Shown here: piece by piece, positions 1-9,162 of the stretch | How the letters are laid out: every line of letters begins with the position of its first letter | Numbering within the stretch: the stretch's first letter is position 1 | Source: Fontivivens sp964399735 | GTDB lineage: Bacteria; Zhuqueibacterota; Zhuqueibacteria; Residuimicrobiales; Krinioviventaceae | Reading direction: 5' to 3' | Assembly (NCBI GenBank): GCA_964399735.1 | Contig: CAYNSO010000001.1 | Span: 62,001-126,000 of the forward strand | DNA: 64,000 nt | The notes under the pieces: generated by a model | Databases searched by the model: none | What the model was told of the DNA's origin: nothing | The model's input: only the letters and a program-made list of their open reading frames with translations | Made by a program: the position numbers and the translations under genes

Positions 1-1
1 T

Positions 2-2497
2 TCACCATTGTTATCCTATATTGATTTTTTTAGTAAATACCCGGTTGGTAAGACATTTACTTCCGGCGCAGACATTATACAAACTATACCTGCAATGCTG
101 GAAATTGGCAGGAAAACCGATTTTTCACAATATGTTTTTACATACGAAAAAGAAATTCACCGGCTCGAAGATTTGTATCTATCTATATTGCCGGCATCCC
201 CAAAAGCTAAAAATATTCAGACAACAGTCTCAATACCTGATTGCCCGGTATGCGGGCATGAAAGCTGTGAACATGCGGTTGAACAGCGCGGTTTCCACGT
301 TTATAATTGTTCTGTTTGCGAAACCCTTTTTGTGCATCCCCGCCCGGATGAACAATTCTTGCGTAACTGGTATGGGGAAGAAGAAAAGAAAAAACGCTGG
401 AATAATGACCTGCAACAGGCGATTGAAGCTAATCATAAACAAAATGAATTTAATTACTCTCACTATTATAAAATATTGCAGGAATCGGTTCAATTATCCG
501 GTAAAGGCAAGGTTTTAGACATTGGCTGTTATGATGGTTTGTTTTTGCAGCGCTTTAAAACATTGGGGTATGAATGCACCGGTATTGACTTGAATGAAGG
601 CTTGCTGCGGTATGGCCGGGAAAATTACGACCTTGACTTGAGATGCGGAACTGTTTTTGATTTTCATTTTCCTGCCAATACCTTCAACATAATTATTTTT
701 CACCAGGTATTGGAACACCAGGCTGATCCGGTTGCTTTTATTGCTGAAGTGAAAAGAATCCTTTCCGATGACGGGATAATCTTTTTTTCGGTTCCCAACG
801 CCGGAGCGTTGCGATACCAGCTGCAACGTCAATTTTTACATGCCGGGGGCATAAACAGTATGCTTGATCTACCCAATCATCTTTATTATTTTTCCAAAAG
901 ATCATTAAAGACCCTGTTGGATAACAACAAGTTTACCGCTATTATTATTAAAAGTTATGGTCAGCCGGATAGCGTAAACGAGTTATTAAAATCACAGGAT
1001 GCGACGGATGACCACGTTCAGCAGCACAAGGATCAATTGCTTACCAGGGAAAATGAAACTGACGAGATTCAACATTATGCCGGCAAGGTTGTAAAAAATG
1101 CTCTGGCAGGTATTGCCCGGGAATTTGAAGAAAAAACCGATTCGCTGCCGGGATTGATTGTTATTGCAGGAAAATCAACCGGGTTCAGGGCTAGTGAAGA
1201 CCCCCGTTCTGATTTTGAGCAGACTATTCCCTTTAATGATTCTCAACCGTTAACTTTGGATAATCCAAACCTGATTGTGCATTTATCCAAAGCAATTATA
1301 CAACTCTATAAATGGTTAAAACTGCATGGCACTGTTGGGTATGATCCGGGCGATATTGATTCCAAAGTATTACAATCGGAAAGCGAAAACGGGCAGAAAA
1401 TTGACCGAAATCTGTATAACAGCGCCCGGCAATTAACTGAACCATTACAATGCCGTACTGAACTGGGAATTCAGCAGTATATTTATCCAGATACGTTCGG
1501 ACACTTTTTAACTGCATATTGCCTACTTCCTGTTGAACTGGATGATTTGAATTTAACCAACCGCAAACATCATTGTTATGAAACATTGATGCAGACAGTT
1601 AATAAAGAATTCACAGGATACGGCTGGGGATTTCCTTATCTACGGGACAACCATTCACTACTTCCGGCCGATATTCCAGATGCTGTGACTACTTATTTTG
1701 CTGGTGACAGTATTTGGAACTATTATAAAAATACCAATGATTCAAAATTTCTCAACATTTGCTACAAAATTGCAGAATTTTATGCCGGTTCGCTGAATCA
1801 GGGAGAAGAGCAAGATAAAGCGTTGACCAGCTTTAGTCCGGTTGATTATCTGTTTACCCATAGCGCCAATCTTTTTGCTGCTGAATATTTGTTACGGACA
1901 GGTTTGGAAAAAAAGAATGACGAGTGGTTGAACCTTGCTCAAAAAAAAATACAAACAAGTATTGGTGAACTGACTTCCGATGGTTTTTTATCAAAATATG
2001 CCGATATGGTTCAAAAGCACGGAATCAATTCATCTTTGGCACATATTGATCATGTTTATCATTTACTGGCTTTAACACGAATCAGCCGATTGCTCAATGA
2101 CCAGGAAATTAACCGACAAACCGGGTTAATGATGGATTATTATTTTAAAAAATTATTTACAAATGATCTATTGCCCCTGGAACCAGGTTCGCAAACCGCA
2201 GGTGTTGATATGTTAACTTTGGGTATGGCAATTACGCTGTTATCGGAAAATGCCAATTATTTCACACAGGCTAAAAGTATATTGTTACGTTTACTAGTGA
2301 TAATTTTTGACCATTTGATTAATCCTTCAGGAAGCTTTGTGTATCGCTTTTCTATTGATAATGGTGTGGTAAAGTTAAATCGCTTTGCACAATTTATCCG
2401 TTATCAGGCCAGTGTTTGCAGCGGATTACTACATGCACTTTATTACTTGACTGCCCATAAACCTGTTACCCGGGAAATGCCGGAGGAAATGTTCTGA
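2..2497 (+). CDS. Methyltransferase fused to alpha/alpha-toroid domain (5' partial)
   Basis: Putative SAM-dependent methyltransferase of a surface-glycan cluster. The frame is open to the window edge, so the 5' end is either missing or a TTG at 8; numbering here is from that TTG. A zinc-ribbon-like segment has paired cysteines at about 79/82 and 101/104. A class I SAM-binding motif (VLDIGCYDG) lies at about 169-177, followed by a conserved FHQVLEH segment. After a linker, residues about 430-820 form a helical region with a GYGWGFPY motif; it resembles the six-hairpin/alpha-alpha-toroid folds seen in some polysaccharide clusters. The combination suggests methylation coupled to sugar binding or epimerisation, but the second domain's activity is unknown. 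The stop overlaps the next start (TGATG), so translation is probably coupled. Methyltransferase assignment is firm; the toroid call is fold-level only. Confidence 0.75.
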   Translation, partial: SPLLSYIDFFSKYPVGKTFTSGADIIQTIPAMLEIGRKTDFSQYVFTYEKEIHRLEDLYLSILPASPKAKNIQTTVSIPDCPVCGHESCEHAVEQRGFHVYNCSVCETLFVHPRPDEQFLRNWYGEEEKKKRWNNDLQQAIEANHKQNEFNYSHYYKILQESVQLSGKGKVLDIGCYDGLFLQRFKTLGYECTGIDLNEGLLRYGRENYDLDLRCGTVFDFHFPANTFNIIIFHQVLEHQADPVAFIAEVKRILSDDGIIFFSVPNAGALRYQLQRQFLHAGGINSMLDLPNHLYYFSKRSLKTLLDNNKFTAIIIKSYGQPDSVNELLKSQDATDDHVQQHKDQLLTRENETDEIQHYAGKVVKNALAGIAREFEEKTDSLPGLIVIAGKSTGFRASEDPRSDFEQTIPFNDSQPLTLDNPNLIVHLSKAIIQLYKWLKLHGTVGYDPGDIDSKVLQSESENGQKIDRNLYNSARQLTEPLQCRTELGIQQYIYPDTFGHFLTAYCLLPVELDDLNLTNRKHHCYETLMQTVNKEFTGYGWGFPYLRDNHSLLPADIPDAVTTYFAGDSIWNYYKNTNDSKFLNICYKIAEFYAGSLNQGEEQDKALTSFSPVDYLFTHSANLFAAEYLLRTGLEKKNDEWLNLAQKKIQTSIGELTSDGFLSKYADMVQKHGINSSLAHIDHVYHLLALTRISRLLNDQEINRQTGLMMDYYFKKLFTNDLLPLEPGSQTAGVDMLTLGMAITLLSENANYFTQAKSILLRLLVIIFDHLINPSGSFVYRFSIDNGVVKLNRFAQFIRYQASVCSGLLHALYYLTAHKPVTREMPEEMF

Positions 2498-5400
2498 TGT
2501 GTGGAATTGCAGGAATAGCGGAAAAGAATCACATTGCTGCAGAATACTGGATGCCGGTTATTCATACTATGCTGGAAATAATGCGGCATCGCGGGCCGGA
2601 TGACCGCGGCAGTATTGATCTTGGTTCGGTATTGTTGGGACATTTGCGTTTGTCAATTCTGGATTTAAGCGATAAAGGCCATCAACCCATGCTTATTGAT
2701 GATGGAAACTATGTCATTACCTTTAATGGCGAAGTGTATAACTATGTAGAATTACGCCGGGAACTGGAAAATATGGGAGCACGGTTCAACAGCGGCACCG
2801 ACACTGAAGTTATTTTGCAGGCCTATAAATATTGGGGAACCGATTGTTTTGCACGTTTTAACGGCATGTGGGCGCTGGCGATTTGGGATAAAAAAGAACA
2901 ACAACTGGTTCTAAGCCGTGATCGGGTCGGTATAAAACCATTGTATTATTGTTGTGATGGTAACCGTTTTGCTTTTGCATCTGAATTAAAAAGTCTGCTG
3001 AGTTACCGTAAAAAATCCGGGCTGCCGATCAATCTGAATGTCAATTCAGTTCAAATTTATATCAATACTGGCGTCGTCGATGGCCTGGATGAAACCTTTT
3101 TCAGTAATATTTACCGTTTTAAATCCGGGCAGTTCATGATCGTTAAAAATGGCGAGATTACCCGTCAGCAAGTTTACTGGAATTTGCCGCAAATCGCCCT
3201 GACTATGCGTGAACAAAATCACAATAATACTCAGGAACAACAAGCAGAACAACTCTTGGCATTATTCGGAGACGCAATACAAAAACATTTACGTTCCGAT
3301 GTTCCAGTTGGTGTTTGTTTATCCGGCGGATTGGATTCCAGTCTGGTCGCTGGATTGTGCAGTCGAGATATTGACAATTTAAAAACCTTCACATCATGGT
3401 TTTCGGAAGGGGATGAATGGAATGAAATTGATTATGCAGAAAAGATCAACACTGCTTTTAACCTGAATTCCTTTAAAATAAAAATAGATCGTGATCGAGT
3501 AATTGACAAAATTCAAACCATGCTATGGTACCTGGATGAGCCTACCATGGCAATGGGAATTATACCACAATGGCATGTTATGGAAGGAGCCGCGCAGGAG
3601 GTCAAAGTAGTACTGGACGGGCAGGGGGGAGACGAACTTTTTGCCGGATATGATTTTTATGCTTCGCATATTCTTTATAGTTGCATGCTTTTTAACAAAA
3701 TGAGCGCTTATAAAAATATTATTAATGGTTATTATTCTAATTATGGGTTAGAAAAGGTTTTTCAACTTGGTAATGAAGTAAAACAGTTATATACCTTTAA
3801 TGCCCGGCAAAACGTTCCTGCTCTGTTTCCCGGTCATTTGGACAACTTTTTATTCAAAGAACTGCTCAGTTCTCGGCTGCCGGCATTACTGCGTTATGAA
3901 GACCGGCTTTCTATGGCTTTTTCCATCGAGTCCCGCGTACCGTTGCTTGATCATCGAATTATTGAATTTGCCTTTTCAGCGCCGGAAGAACTGAAATCCG
4001 GGCCGGGTTGGAGCAAGTATATCATGCGCCAGGCTGTGCAAAATTATTTGCCGGCAGAGATCACCTGGCGTAAAGATAAAAAGGGCTTTCCTACTCCATT
4101 TAAAGTTTGGGCTGATGGCTGTTTCAAACAGCAGATCAGAAATTTATTGCTGCGAAGCGATGGCGAAGTAATAAAAATGACTGGCGCTAAACAGTTACAG
4201 GATTTTTTCCAAAGCTGGGATGCCGGCCAAAAAAATGAATGGTTTTTATGGCGTTTTCTAAGCCTGGAAATCTGGCTGCAAACCTATCTTAAAACCATCA
4301 ATGCCGAAATAAAGCAAGCGGAACGAGAAATCATTCCGGTTGAACAAATATCAACGTCCGGGACAGAAGCGCCGATATTATATACACAGTTTACTAATGG
4401 AAAACCCAGAATCTGTCACATCGGCGGCTCACATTCCATTCATGTTTCCAGTTTGGTAGAAGAACTTGACCGTTTGGGCTTTTCACAAAGTGTATTTGGT
4501 TATTACCCGGTTGAACACAGCATCATCCCCAAACACGTACCGGTTTATTCATTTCCATATCGGGATTACAGCACTCCGGAATGGCGTTCCCAAAATTTGG
4601 AGCAGCGCTTGGTGGAACAGCTTACTGCTATCATCGAAAAAGAAAAACCGGATATTGTACATGGTCATTCTCTCATGTATAGCTGCATTCCTGTATATAT
4701 GGCAAAAAATTTGTTCAATATTCCAACTATTATGCAGCCCTGGTCAATCGAGTCTATAACTTCTCCCAATCATTTGGTTCAGGCTTATACGCAGCGTTGC
4801 ATTAATACACTCGATTATTTTTTACATGGCATGCCCAATATATTCAAGCAGTTCCAAAATCATTTTACAAACCTGCCGGATGAAAAGTATATTGTTTTTC
4901 GTCCATTAATTGACTTGTCACATTACAAATTCAAGCGAACCGTCAGCGCTATACCAAAAATATTATCTTCCCGCGCAATGGGTGACGCCTACCGGCAGGA
5001 CTTGTTGATCAAAGCATTACCGGCAATCATTAAAGAATTTCCGCAGACCCGCGTTACCTTGATCATTGGACAAAGTCCCTTGCAAGGTAAAGATTATTTT
5101 GAAAAAATGATTACTCTGGCTAAAGAATTGGGTGTAATAGGGTATTGCTCCTTTATTCCCCGCAGTTTAACAGAGGCAGAATTTGCTGAACTGATCCAGT
5201 CTCATAACATTGTCTATTCAATTGCCTCGCATGACGCAGGTTTTGCCAGCACAACAGTTCAGGCCGCTTATTCAGGAGCAATAACGGTGGTTCGTGATAC
5301 TGCAAATATCGACGGGATTCTGGATCATGAGATCAATACATTACGCACCAATATTAATCAGCAGGATATTACCAATACCTTATTATATGCCGCCAGGAAT

Positions 5401-5547
5401 TTGACCAAACTGTTAAAGTTATTCATAAAGAATAATGCCAAACTGATAAATCAGGATAAACGGTACATGATGAATTCGTTACTGGATGCGTATCAGAATT
5501 TATATAGTAAATCCTCCCTAAATCAAAAATCAGCGAAACAGGTGTAA
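2497..5547 (+). CDS. Asparagine synthetase (glutamine-hydrolysing) fused to glycosyltransferase
   Basis: The N-terminal class II glutamine amidotransferase domain starts with MCGIAGI, whose Cys2 is the nucleophile. It is followed by an asparagine-synthase ATP-pyrophosphatase domain with SGGLDSS at about residues 276-282 and a GQGGDELFAGY motif. AsnB-type enzymes are usually about 600-650 residues. This one is 1016, and from about residue 636 it continues into a segment resembling a GT4/GT-B glycosyltransferase (PRICHIGGSH near the start, an HGHS segment, a late SIASHDAGFASTTVQAA segment). AsnB homologues in O-antigen and flagellin clusters amidate sugar carboxylates or make amide donors, so this may amidate and transfer a uronic or amino sugar. 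The start overlaps the upstream stop and the next gene begins 2 bases after the stop. Domain calls are firm; substrate is unknown. Confidence 0.87.
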   Translation: MCGIAGIAEKNHIAAEYWMPVIHTMLEIMRHRGPDDRGSIDLGSVLLGHLRLSILDLSDKGHQPMLIDDGNYVITFNGEVYNYVELRRELENMGARFNSGTDTEVILQAYKYWGTDCFARFNGMWALAIWDKKEQQLVLSRDRVGIKPLYYCCDGNRFAFASELKSLLSYRKKSGLPINLNVNSVQIYINTGVVDGLDETFFSNIYRFKSGQFMIVKNGEITRQQVYWNLPQIALTMREQNHNNTQEQQAEQLLALFGDAIQKHLRSDVPVGVCLSGGLDSSLVAGLCSRDIDNLKTFTSWFSEGDEWNEIDYAEKINTAFNLNSFKIKIDRDRVIDKIQTMLWYLDEPTMAMGIIPQWHVMEGAAQEVKVVLDGQGGDELFAGYDFYASHILYSCMLFNKMSAYKNIINGYYSNYGLEKVFQLGNEVKQLYTFNARQNVPALFPGHLDNFLFKELLSSRLPALLRYEDRLSMAFSIESRVPLLDHRIIEFAFSAPEELKSGPGWSKYIMRQAVQNYLPAEITWRKDKKGFPTPFKVWADGCFKQQIRNLLLRSDGEVIKMTGAKQLQDFFQSWDAGQKNEWFLWRFLSLEIWLQTYLKTINAEIKQAEREIIPVEQISTSGTEAPILYTQFTNGKPRICHIGGSHSIHVSSLVEELDRLGFSQSVFGYYPVEHSIIPKHVPVYSFPYRDYSTPEWRSQNLEQRLVEQLTAIIEKEKPDIVHGHSLMYSCIPVYMAKNLFNIPTIMQPWSIESITSPNHLVQAYTQRCINTLDYFLHGMPNIFKQFQNHFTNLPDEKYIVFRPLIDLSHYKFKRTVSAIPKILSSRAMGDAYRQDLLIKALPAIIKEFPQTRVTLIIGQSPLQGKDYFEKMITLAKELGVIGYCSFIPRSLTEAEFAELIQSHNIVYSIASHDAGFASTTVQAAYSGAITVVRDTANIDGILDHEINTLRTNINQQDITNTLLYAARNLTKLLKLFIKNNAKLINQDKRYMMNSLLDAYQNLYSKSSLNQKSAKQV

Positions 5548-5548
5548 T

Positions 5549-6475
5549 ATGAGTTATAAAAGCGATATAAATAAAGCCGACCGTGTTGCCGAAGCAGTAG
5601 ATTTTCCGGCAGTTATTTTGATTGATAATTGCAGCGCATGTAATTTACGGTGTTCCATGTGTGACCATGAAAATATCAAAAAGTACCGGAAAATTCAACT
5701 CATGGATTTTTATCTTTACACAAAATTGATTGATGAAATAGCTCGTGAAAAACCGCAAGCACGCGTCTGGCAGATCTTTTTTGGCGACCCTTTTTTGTGC
5801 AAAGATATGCCGGAAAGAATTGCCTATGCAAAGAATGCCGGTTTGCAGGATGTGGTACTCAATTCCAACGGTGTGTTGATGACGGAGGAAAAAGCAAAAA
5901 GCCTTATCACCGCCGGTCTTGACGCTATGTATGTCGGAATTGATGCAGCTACCCCGGAAGTTTATAATCAAATTCGCATTGGCGGTAATTTTGATCAAGC
6001 TGTAACCAATATTTTTAAGTATAGGGATTTGCTAACGCAATATGGCAATGGCAACCAAAAATTATTTGTGCAATTTGTTGTTAGTGAAATTAATGAGCAT
6101 GAGGTAGAGGCATTTAAAAAATTTTGGGCGAAAAATGGTGTTACGGTTAAAATACGACCCAAAGTGAGCTGGGCCGGCCTGGTTAGCGCTGATAATTTAC
6201 AGCAGAACAATGAAGCTACCCGTAAACCTTGCTACTGGTTGATGCGCACCATGTCGATTTGTGCCGATGGGCGTGTTGCCCTGTGCGCTGTGGATTTGCA
6301 TTGTCGTGTTGCCTGCGGCAATGCCAATGAAAAAAGTATTAAAGAATTATGGGCCGAAAAACTTGCCGAATATCGGGCTATGCATTTGCAAAATAACTGG
6401 CAGGCATTGCCGGAAATGTGCCGCAACTGCCGCGACTGGCAATCCGGATATGCTGAATTTGTTAATCCTCAATAA
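5549..6475 (+). CDS. Radical SAM/SPASM-like protein
   Basis: A 308-residue radical SAM enzyme. The CxxxCxxC signature (CNLRCSMC) near residue 31 binds the catalytic [4Fe-4S] cluster. C-terminal cysteines (KPCYW, then C..ALC.VD, then CRNCRDW) look like a SPASM-type auxiliary-cluster region, as in sugar-, peptide- and cofactor-modifying members. The start is an ATG 1 base after the preceding stop, inside the glycan island. It probably performs a radical step on a sugar (dehydration, deamination or epimerisation) or on an attached aglycone; nothing here shows the substrate. It could also be one of the generic radical SAM proteins common in O-antigen clusters. Confidence 0.85.
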   Translation: MSYKSDINKADRVAEAVDFPAVILIDNCSACNLRCSMCDHENIKKYRKIQLMDFYLYTKLIDEIAREKPQARVWQIFFGDPFLCKDMPERIAYAKNAGLQDVVLNSNGVLMTEEKAKSLITAGLDAMYVGIDAATPEVYNQIRIGGNFDQAVTNIFKYRDLLTQYGNGNQKLFVQFVVSEINEHEVEAFKKFWAKNGVTVKIRPKVSWAGLVSADNLQQNNEATRKPCYWLMRTMSICADGRVALCAVDLHCRVACGNANEKSIKELWAEKLAEYRAMHLQNNWQALPEMCRNCRDWQSGYAEFVNPQ

Positions 6476-6493
6476 TAATTGCAGGTTTTTGAT

Positions 6494-7315
6494 ATGACTT
6501 TCAAGATTGCATTGTTCGGTTTAACGGGTTTTGGTAGTTTTATGCTGCAATATTTACTCGATCTGGGGCAGGATATAGTACATGTTTATACGCGTGAGGA
6601 AAAATTTCCTCATCCTTATTACCCGGTGCGCTCAGTGGAAGATATTGCCCGGCAATATGCAATAACTTTTAGCTACGATCGCCCTGACCATTTCGATGAG
6701 CCGGTCGATCTGGTCATTTGCGCCTCCTATCACCGGCTTTTACCGGAAACAATTTTAGCCGCGCCAAAACGGGGCGCCTTTAATTTCCATCCTTCATTGT
6801 TACCCGGATATAAAGGAGCGGCTCCGACCAAGTATAGTTTGTTACAGGGAGAAGAAAAAACCGGCATGTCATTACATGAAATGGTAGCCAAACCGGATTC
6901 AGGTAGTGTCATTTCCCAATATCCATTGGATATTGAAAATTACTTTGATGATGGTTTATTGCGCCAACAGCTTTCAGAGTTGCAATATCCCCTGGTTCTG
7001 GATTTATTTAATTACCTGGATAATGATAGTGGCTTTCCAAATCGAATTGACGGGATTAAAGAATGTAATTATCCCCCGTTTCAACAATTAACGATCGAGC
7101 TTTCGGAGAATTATTCTATTGCCGGGTTAGCCCGACAATTACGTGCCAGTTCGCCATTTCCCGGTTTGCGTATAAAGTTGGGAGAGGGGTATTTTCTGTT
7201 AAAAAAATTTATCGAATTTTTACCCGGCGAACATGATTTTCAATTTGTACAAACCGGAATCATTTCTATTTATGGTTATGACGGCGCTTTGTTTTGTGTA
7301 GGTTATCGAATATGA
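6494..7315 (+). CDS. Formyltransferase (sugar/amine N-formyltransferase-like)
   Basis: Formyl-transferase N domain resembling methionyl-tRNA formyltransferase and the sugar N-formyltransferases. The catalytic triad is visible: Asn and His in FNFHPSLLPGYKG and Asp in AKPDSGSVI. The ATG at 6494 (MTFKIALFG) is preferred over a TTG 15 bases upstream because it begins at the usual first beta strand. At about 273 residues it is shorter than housekeeping Fmt (about 310) and sits among sugar genes. It therefore more likely uses N10-formyl-THF to formylate a 4-amino sugar (compare VioF, FdtF, WlaRD) than Met-tRNA. Its stop overlaps the next start (ATGA). The aminotransferase that could supply the amino sugar is at 10199. 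Confidence 0.83.
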   Translation: MTFKIALFGLTGFGSFMLQYLLDLGQDIVHVYTREEKFPHPYYPVRSVEDIARQYAITFSYDRPDHFDEPVDLVICASYHRLLPETILAAPKRGAFNFHPSLLPGYKGAAPTKYSLLQGEEKTGMSLHEMVAKPDSGSVISQYPLDIENYFDDGLLRQQLSELQYPLVLDLFNYLDNDSGFPNRIDGIKECNYPPFQQLTIELSENYSIAGLARQLRASSPFPGLRIKLGEGYFLLKKFIEFLPGEHDFQFVQTGIISIYGYDGALFCVGYRI

Positions 7316-7995
7316 ATATAGTTATTTTACAACCCGGCTATATTCCCTGGTGTGGTTTTTTTGACCAGATGAATTGGGCTGACATTTTTGTTTTTTATGA
7401 CGATGTGCAATACACAAAAAATGACTGGCGGAATCGTAATCGCGTCAAAGGGCCTAATGGCCCGGTATGGATGACCATTCCCGTGAATGCCCATCATAGT
7501 GATTTGATCAAAGATGTTCGAATGCCCGATAATAATAGCTGGTCAGTAAAACATATAAAAACGATTCAAAATTTTTACCAAAAGTCTCCATTTTTTCATC
7601 AATATTTCCCGGACATTGCCGGCTTGATAGCCGGTTCCTGTTCCCGGTTAATAGATTTTAACGTTGCTTTTGTACAATATCTTAATCAATGCCTGGGTAT
7701 AAAAACCGTAATTCAATTTTCATCGCAACTGGCCGTCAAGGGGGAAAGAACCCAAAAATTGGTCGATATCTGTGAAAAACTGGGCGCTACGGACTATTTA
7801 TCCGGTTCTGCCGCTAAAGATTATTTGAATTTAGAGATGTTTGCCCAAAAGCATATTACCGTACATTTTCAGAACTATCAACACCCGGTATATCCGCAAT
7901 TATATGGAACATTTATACCTTATTTATCTGTTATTGATTTGTTATTTAATTGCGGTCCGGAATCACTCGATTATCTCACAGGAAGGAAAAAATAA
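7312..7995 (+). CDS. WbqC-like family protein
   Basis: A 227-residue WbqC-like protein (the Pfam family named after the O-antigen gene wbqC). The family hallmark is at the N-terminus: MNIVILQPGYIPW followed by FFDQM, a YDDVQY motif and WRNRN. The biochemical role of the family is unsettled; members occur in O-antigen and flagellin clusters next to aminotransferases and amino-sugar modifying enzymes, and an acyl- or aminoacyl-transfer role has been suggested. The ATG at 7312 overlaps the previous stop; an in-frame TTG further upstream (7294) is unlikely. The stop (TAA) overlaps the ATG of the next gene. Confidence 0.82.
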   Translation: MNIVILQPGYIPWCGFFDQMNWADIFVFYDDVQYTKNDWRNRNRVKGPNGPVWMTIPVNAHHSDLIKDVRMPDNNSWSVKHIKTIQNFYQKSPFFHQYFPDIAGLIAGSCSRLIDFNVAFVQYLNQCLGIKTVIQFSSQLAVKGERTQKLVDICEKLGATDYLSGSAAKDYLNLEMFAQKHITVHFQNYQHPVYPQLYGTFIPYLSVIDLLFNCGPESLDYLTGRKK

Positions 7996-9149
7996 TGAAA
8001 GACTGGGCCTCGATAAAATGTGAAATTTGCAAAAATTCATCATGGGAACTTTTAAATGAAGGGCAAATGACTTCAGTTTGTTCCGGACGCGAAGTAATTC
8101 AAAATTCACAACTGGTTAAAGGAATGTGCACCCAATGTGGTTTCGTTTATACGCTGCGTTCGCCGCTGGAAGAAGATCTGGATCATTATTATCAACAAGT
8201 ATATTCTTCCAAATTGCGCTCGGAAGTTTATGATTATAAAAATTACTCGCATGGTAAAACGTTTGCCGAAACCCTGAATTCATTTGTTTTTTCACACGAA
8301 TTTCCACAAAAAGGCCGATTGCTTGATATTGGCTGCGGCAAGGGTTTTTTTGAGCAAGCTTTTTACGCTCGCTACCCCGAATGGCAAATTGAGGGTGTTG
8401 ACCCTAGCATTTCCTCAATTGAAATGGCCAGAAAAAAAGTGCCTGCGGCAACCTTTTATACCAAAAATTTTGCCGGCAGCGATTATCAGGCCAACAGTTA
8501 TGACCTGGTGTGCATTCATGCAGTTCTGAACCGGGTGCCATCACGCGTATTTGTTCAACAAGTGGAACAGTTGTTAAAAATCGGGGGTATGTTCAGTACT
8601 GAAATTGTGATTTTCCCGCAAGCGCCGTTTGAACTGTTTTTTGCTGATCATACCTGCATGTATTTCCGTGAACATATTCTTGCCTTGATGGAAGAATTTC
8701 ATCTTGATCTGGTTAGTGAAGATACTAAAGGCAGCAAGTGGCGATTTTTGTTCAAAAAGATATCTAATGATAAAATTACCCGGCGTGTAGATTTGGACAG
8801 GCAACGGGAAAACATCAAAGCTTCAGTAAAGCAAATTGTTGCCAATTGGCAACGAGTCTTTACAGAGGTAAAAACCTGCATTAGAGATGGTAAAAAAGTC
8901 GCTTTTTATGGTCAGGGTACTACTTTGATGATCATTTTAACAAATACCAATTTTCCGAAAGAATTGATCTATGGTATTTATGATGATAATCCATACAAAG
9001 TTGGTGAAGTTGTTTTGGATACAACAGTACAGCCAAGCAGTTCGGCAATGCAAGCTGCCGATGCACTAGTTTTGTGTGCCGGGCCAGAGGGCATTCCGGC
9101 GATGCAAAAAAACCTTGGCGCCTATAAGGGTTTGGTAATTCATTTGTAA
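7995..9149 (+). CDS. C-methyltransferase-like SAM-dependent methyltransferase
   Basis: 384 residues in the three-part layout of sugar C-methyltransferases. An N-terminal zinc-ribbon has CEIC and CTQC pairs. The central class I SAM domain has LLDIGCGKGFFEQAF. The C-terminal Rossmann-like domain has VAFYGQGTTL and a YDDNPYKVG segment, as in Methyltransf_14. In known pathways such enzymes methylate NDP-4-keto-6-deoxy sugars at C3, which fits the neighbouring 4,6-dehydratase-like gene. The start is the ATG that overlaps the previous TAA; an in-frame upstream extension into wbqC-like coding sequence is not credible. Substrate is inferred. Confidence 0.82.
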   Translation: MKDWASIKCEICKNSSWELLNEGQMTSVCSGREVIQNSQLVKGMCTQCGFVYTLRSPLEEDLDHYYQQVYSSKLRSEVYDYKNYSHGKTFAETLNSFVFSHEFPQKGRLLDIGCGKGFFEQAFYARYPEWQIEGVDPSISSIEMARKKVPAATFYTKNFAGSDYQANSYDLVCIHAVLNRVPSRVFVQQVEQLLKIGGMFSTEIVIFPQAPFELFFADHTCMYFREHILALMEEFHLDLVSEDTKGSKWRFLFKKISNDKITRRVDLDRQRENIKASVKQIVANWQRVFTEVKTCIRDGKKVAFYGQGTTLMIILTNTNFPKELIYGIYDDNPYKVGEVVLDTTVQPSSSAMQAADALVLCAGPEGIPAMQKNLGAYKGLVIHL

Positions 9150-9162
9150 GTGGAATGGAGAA

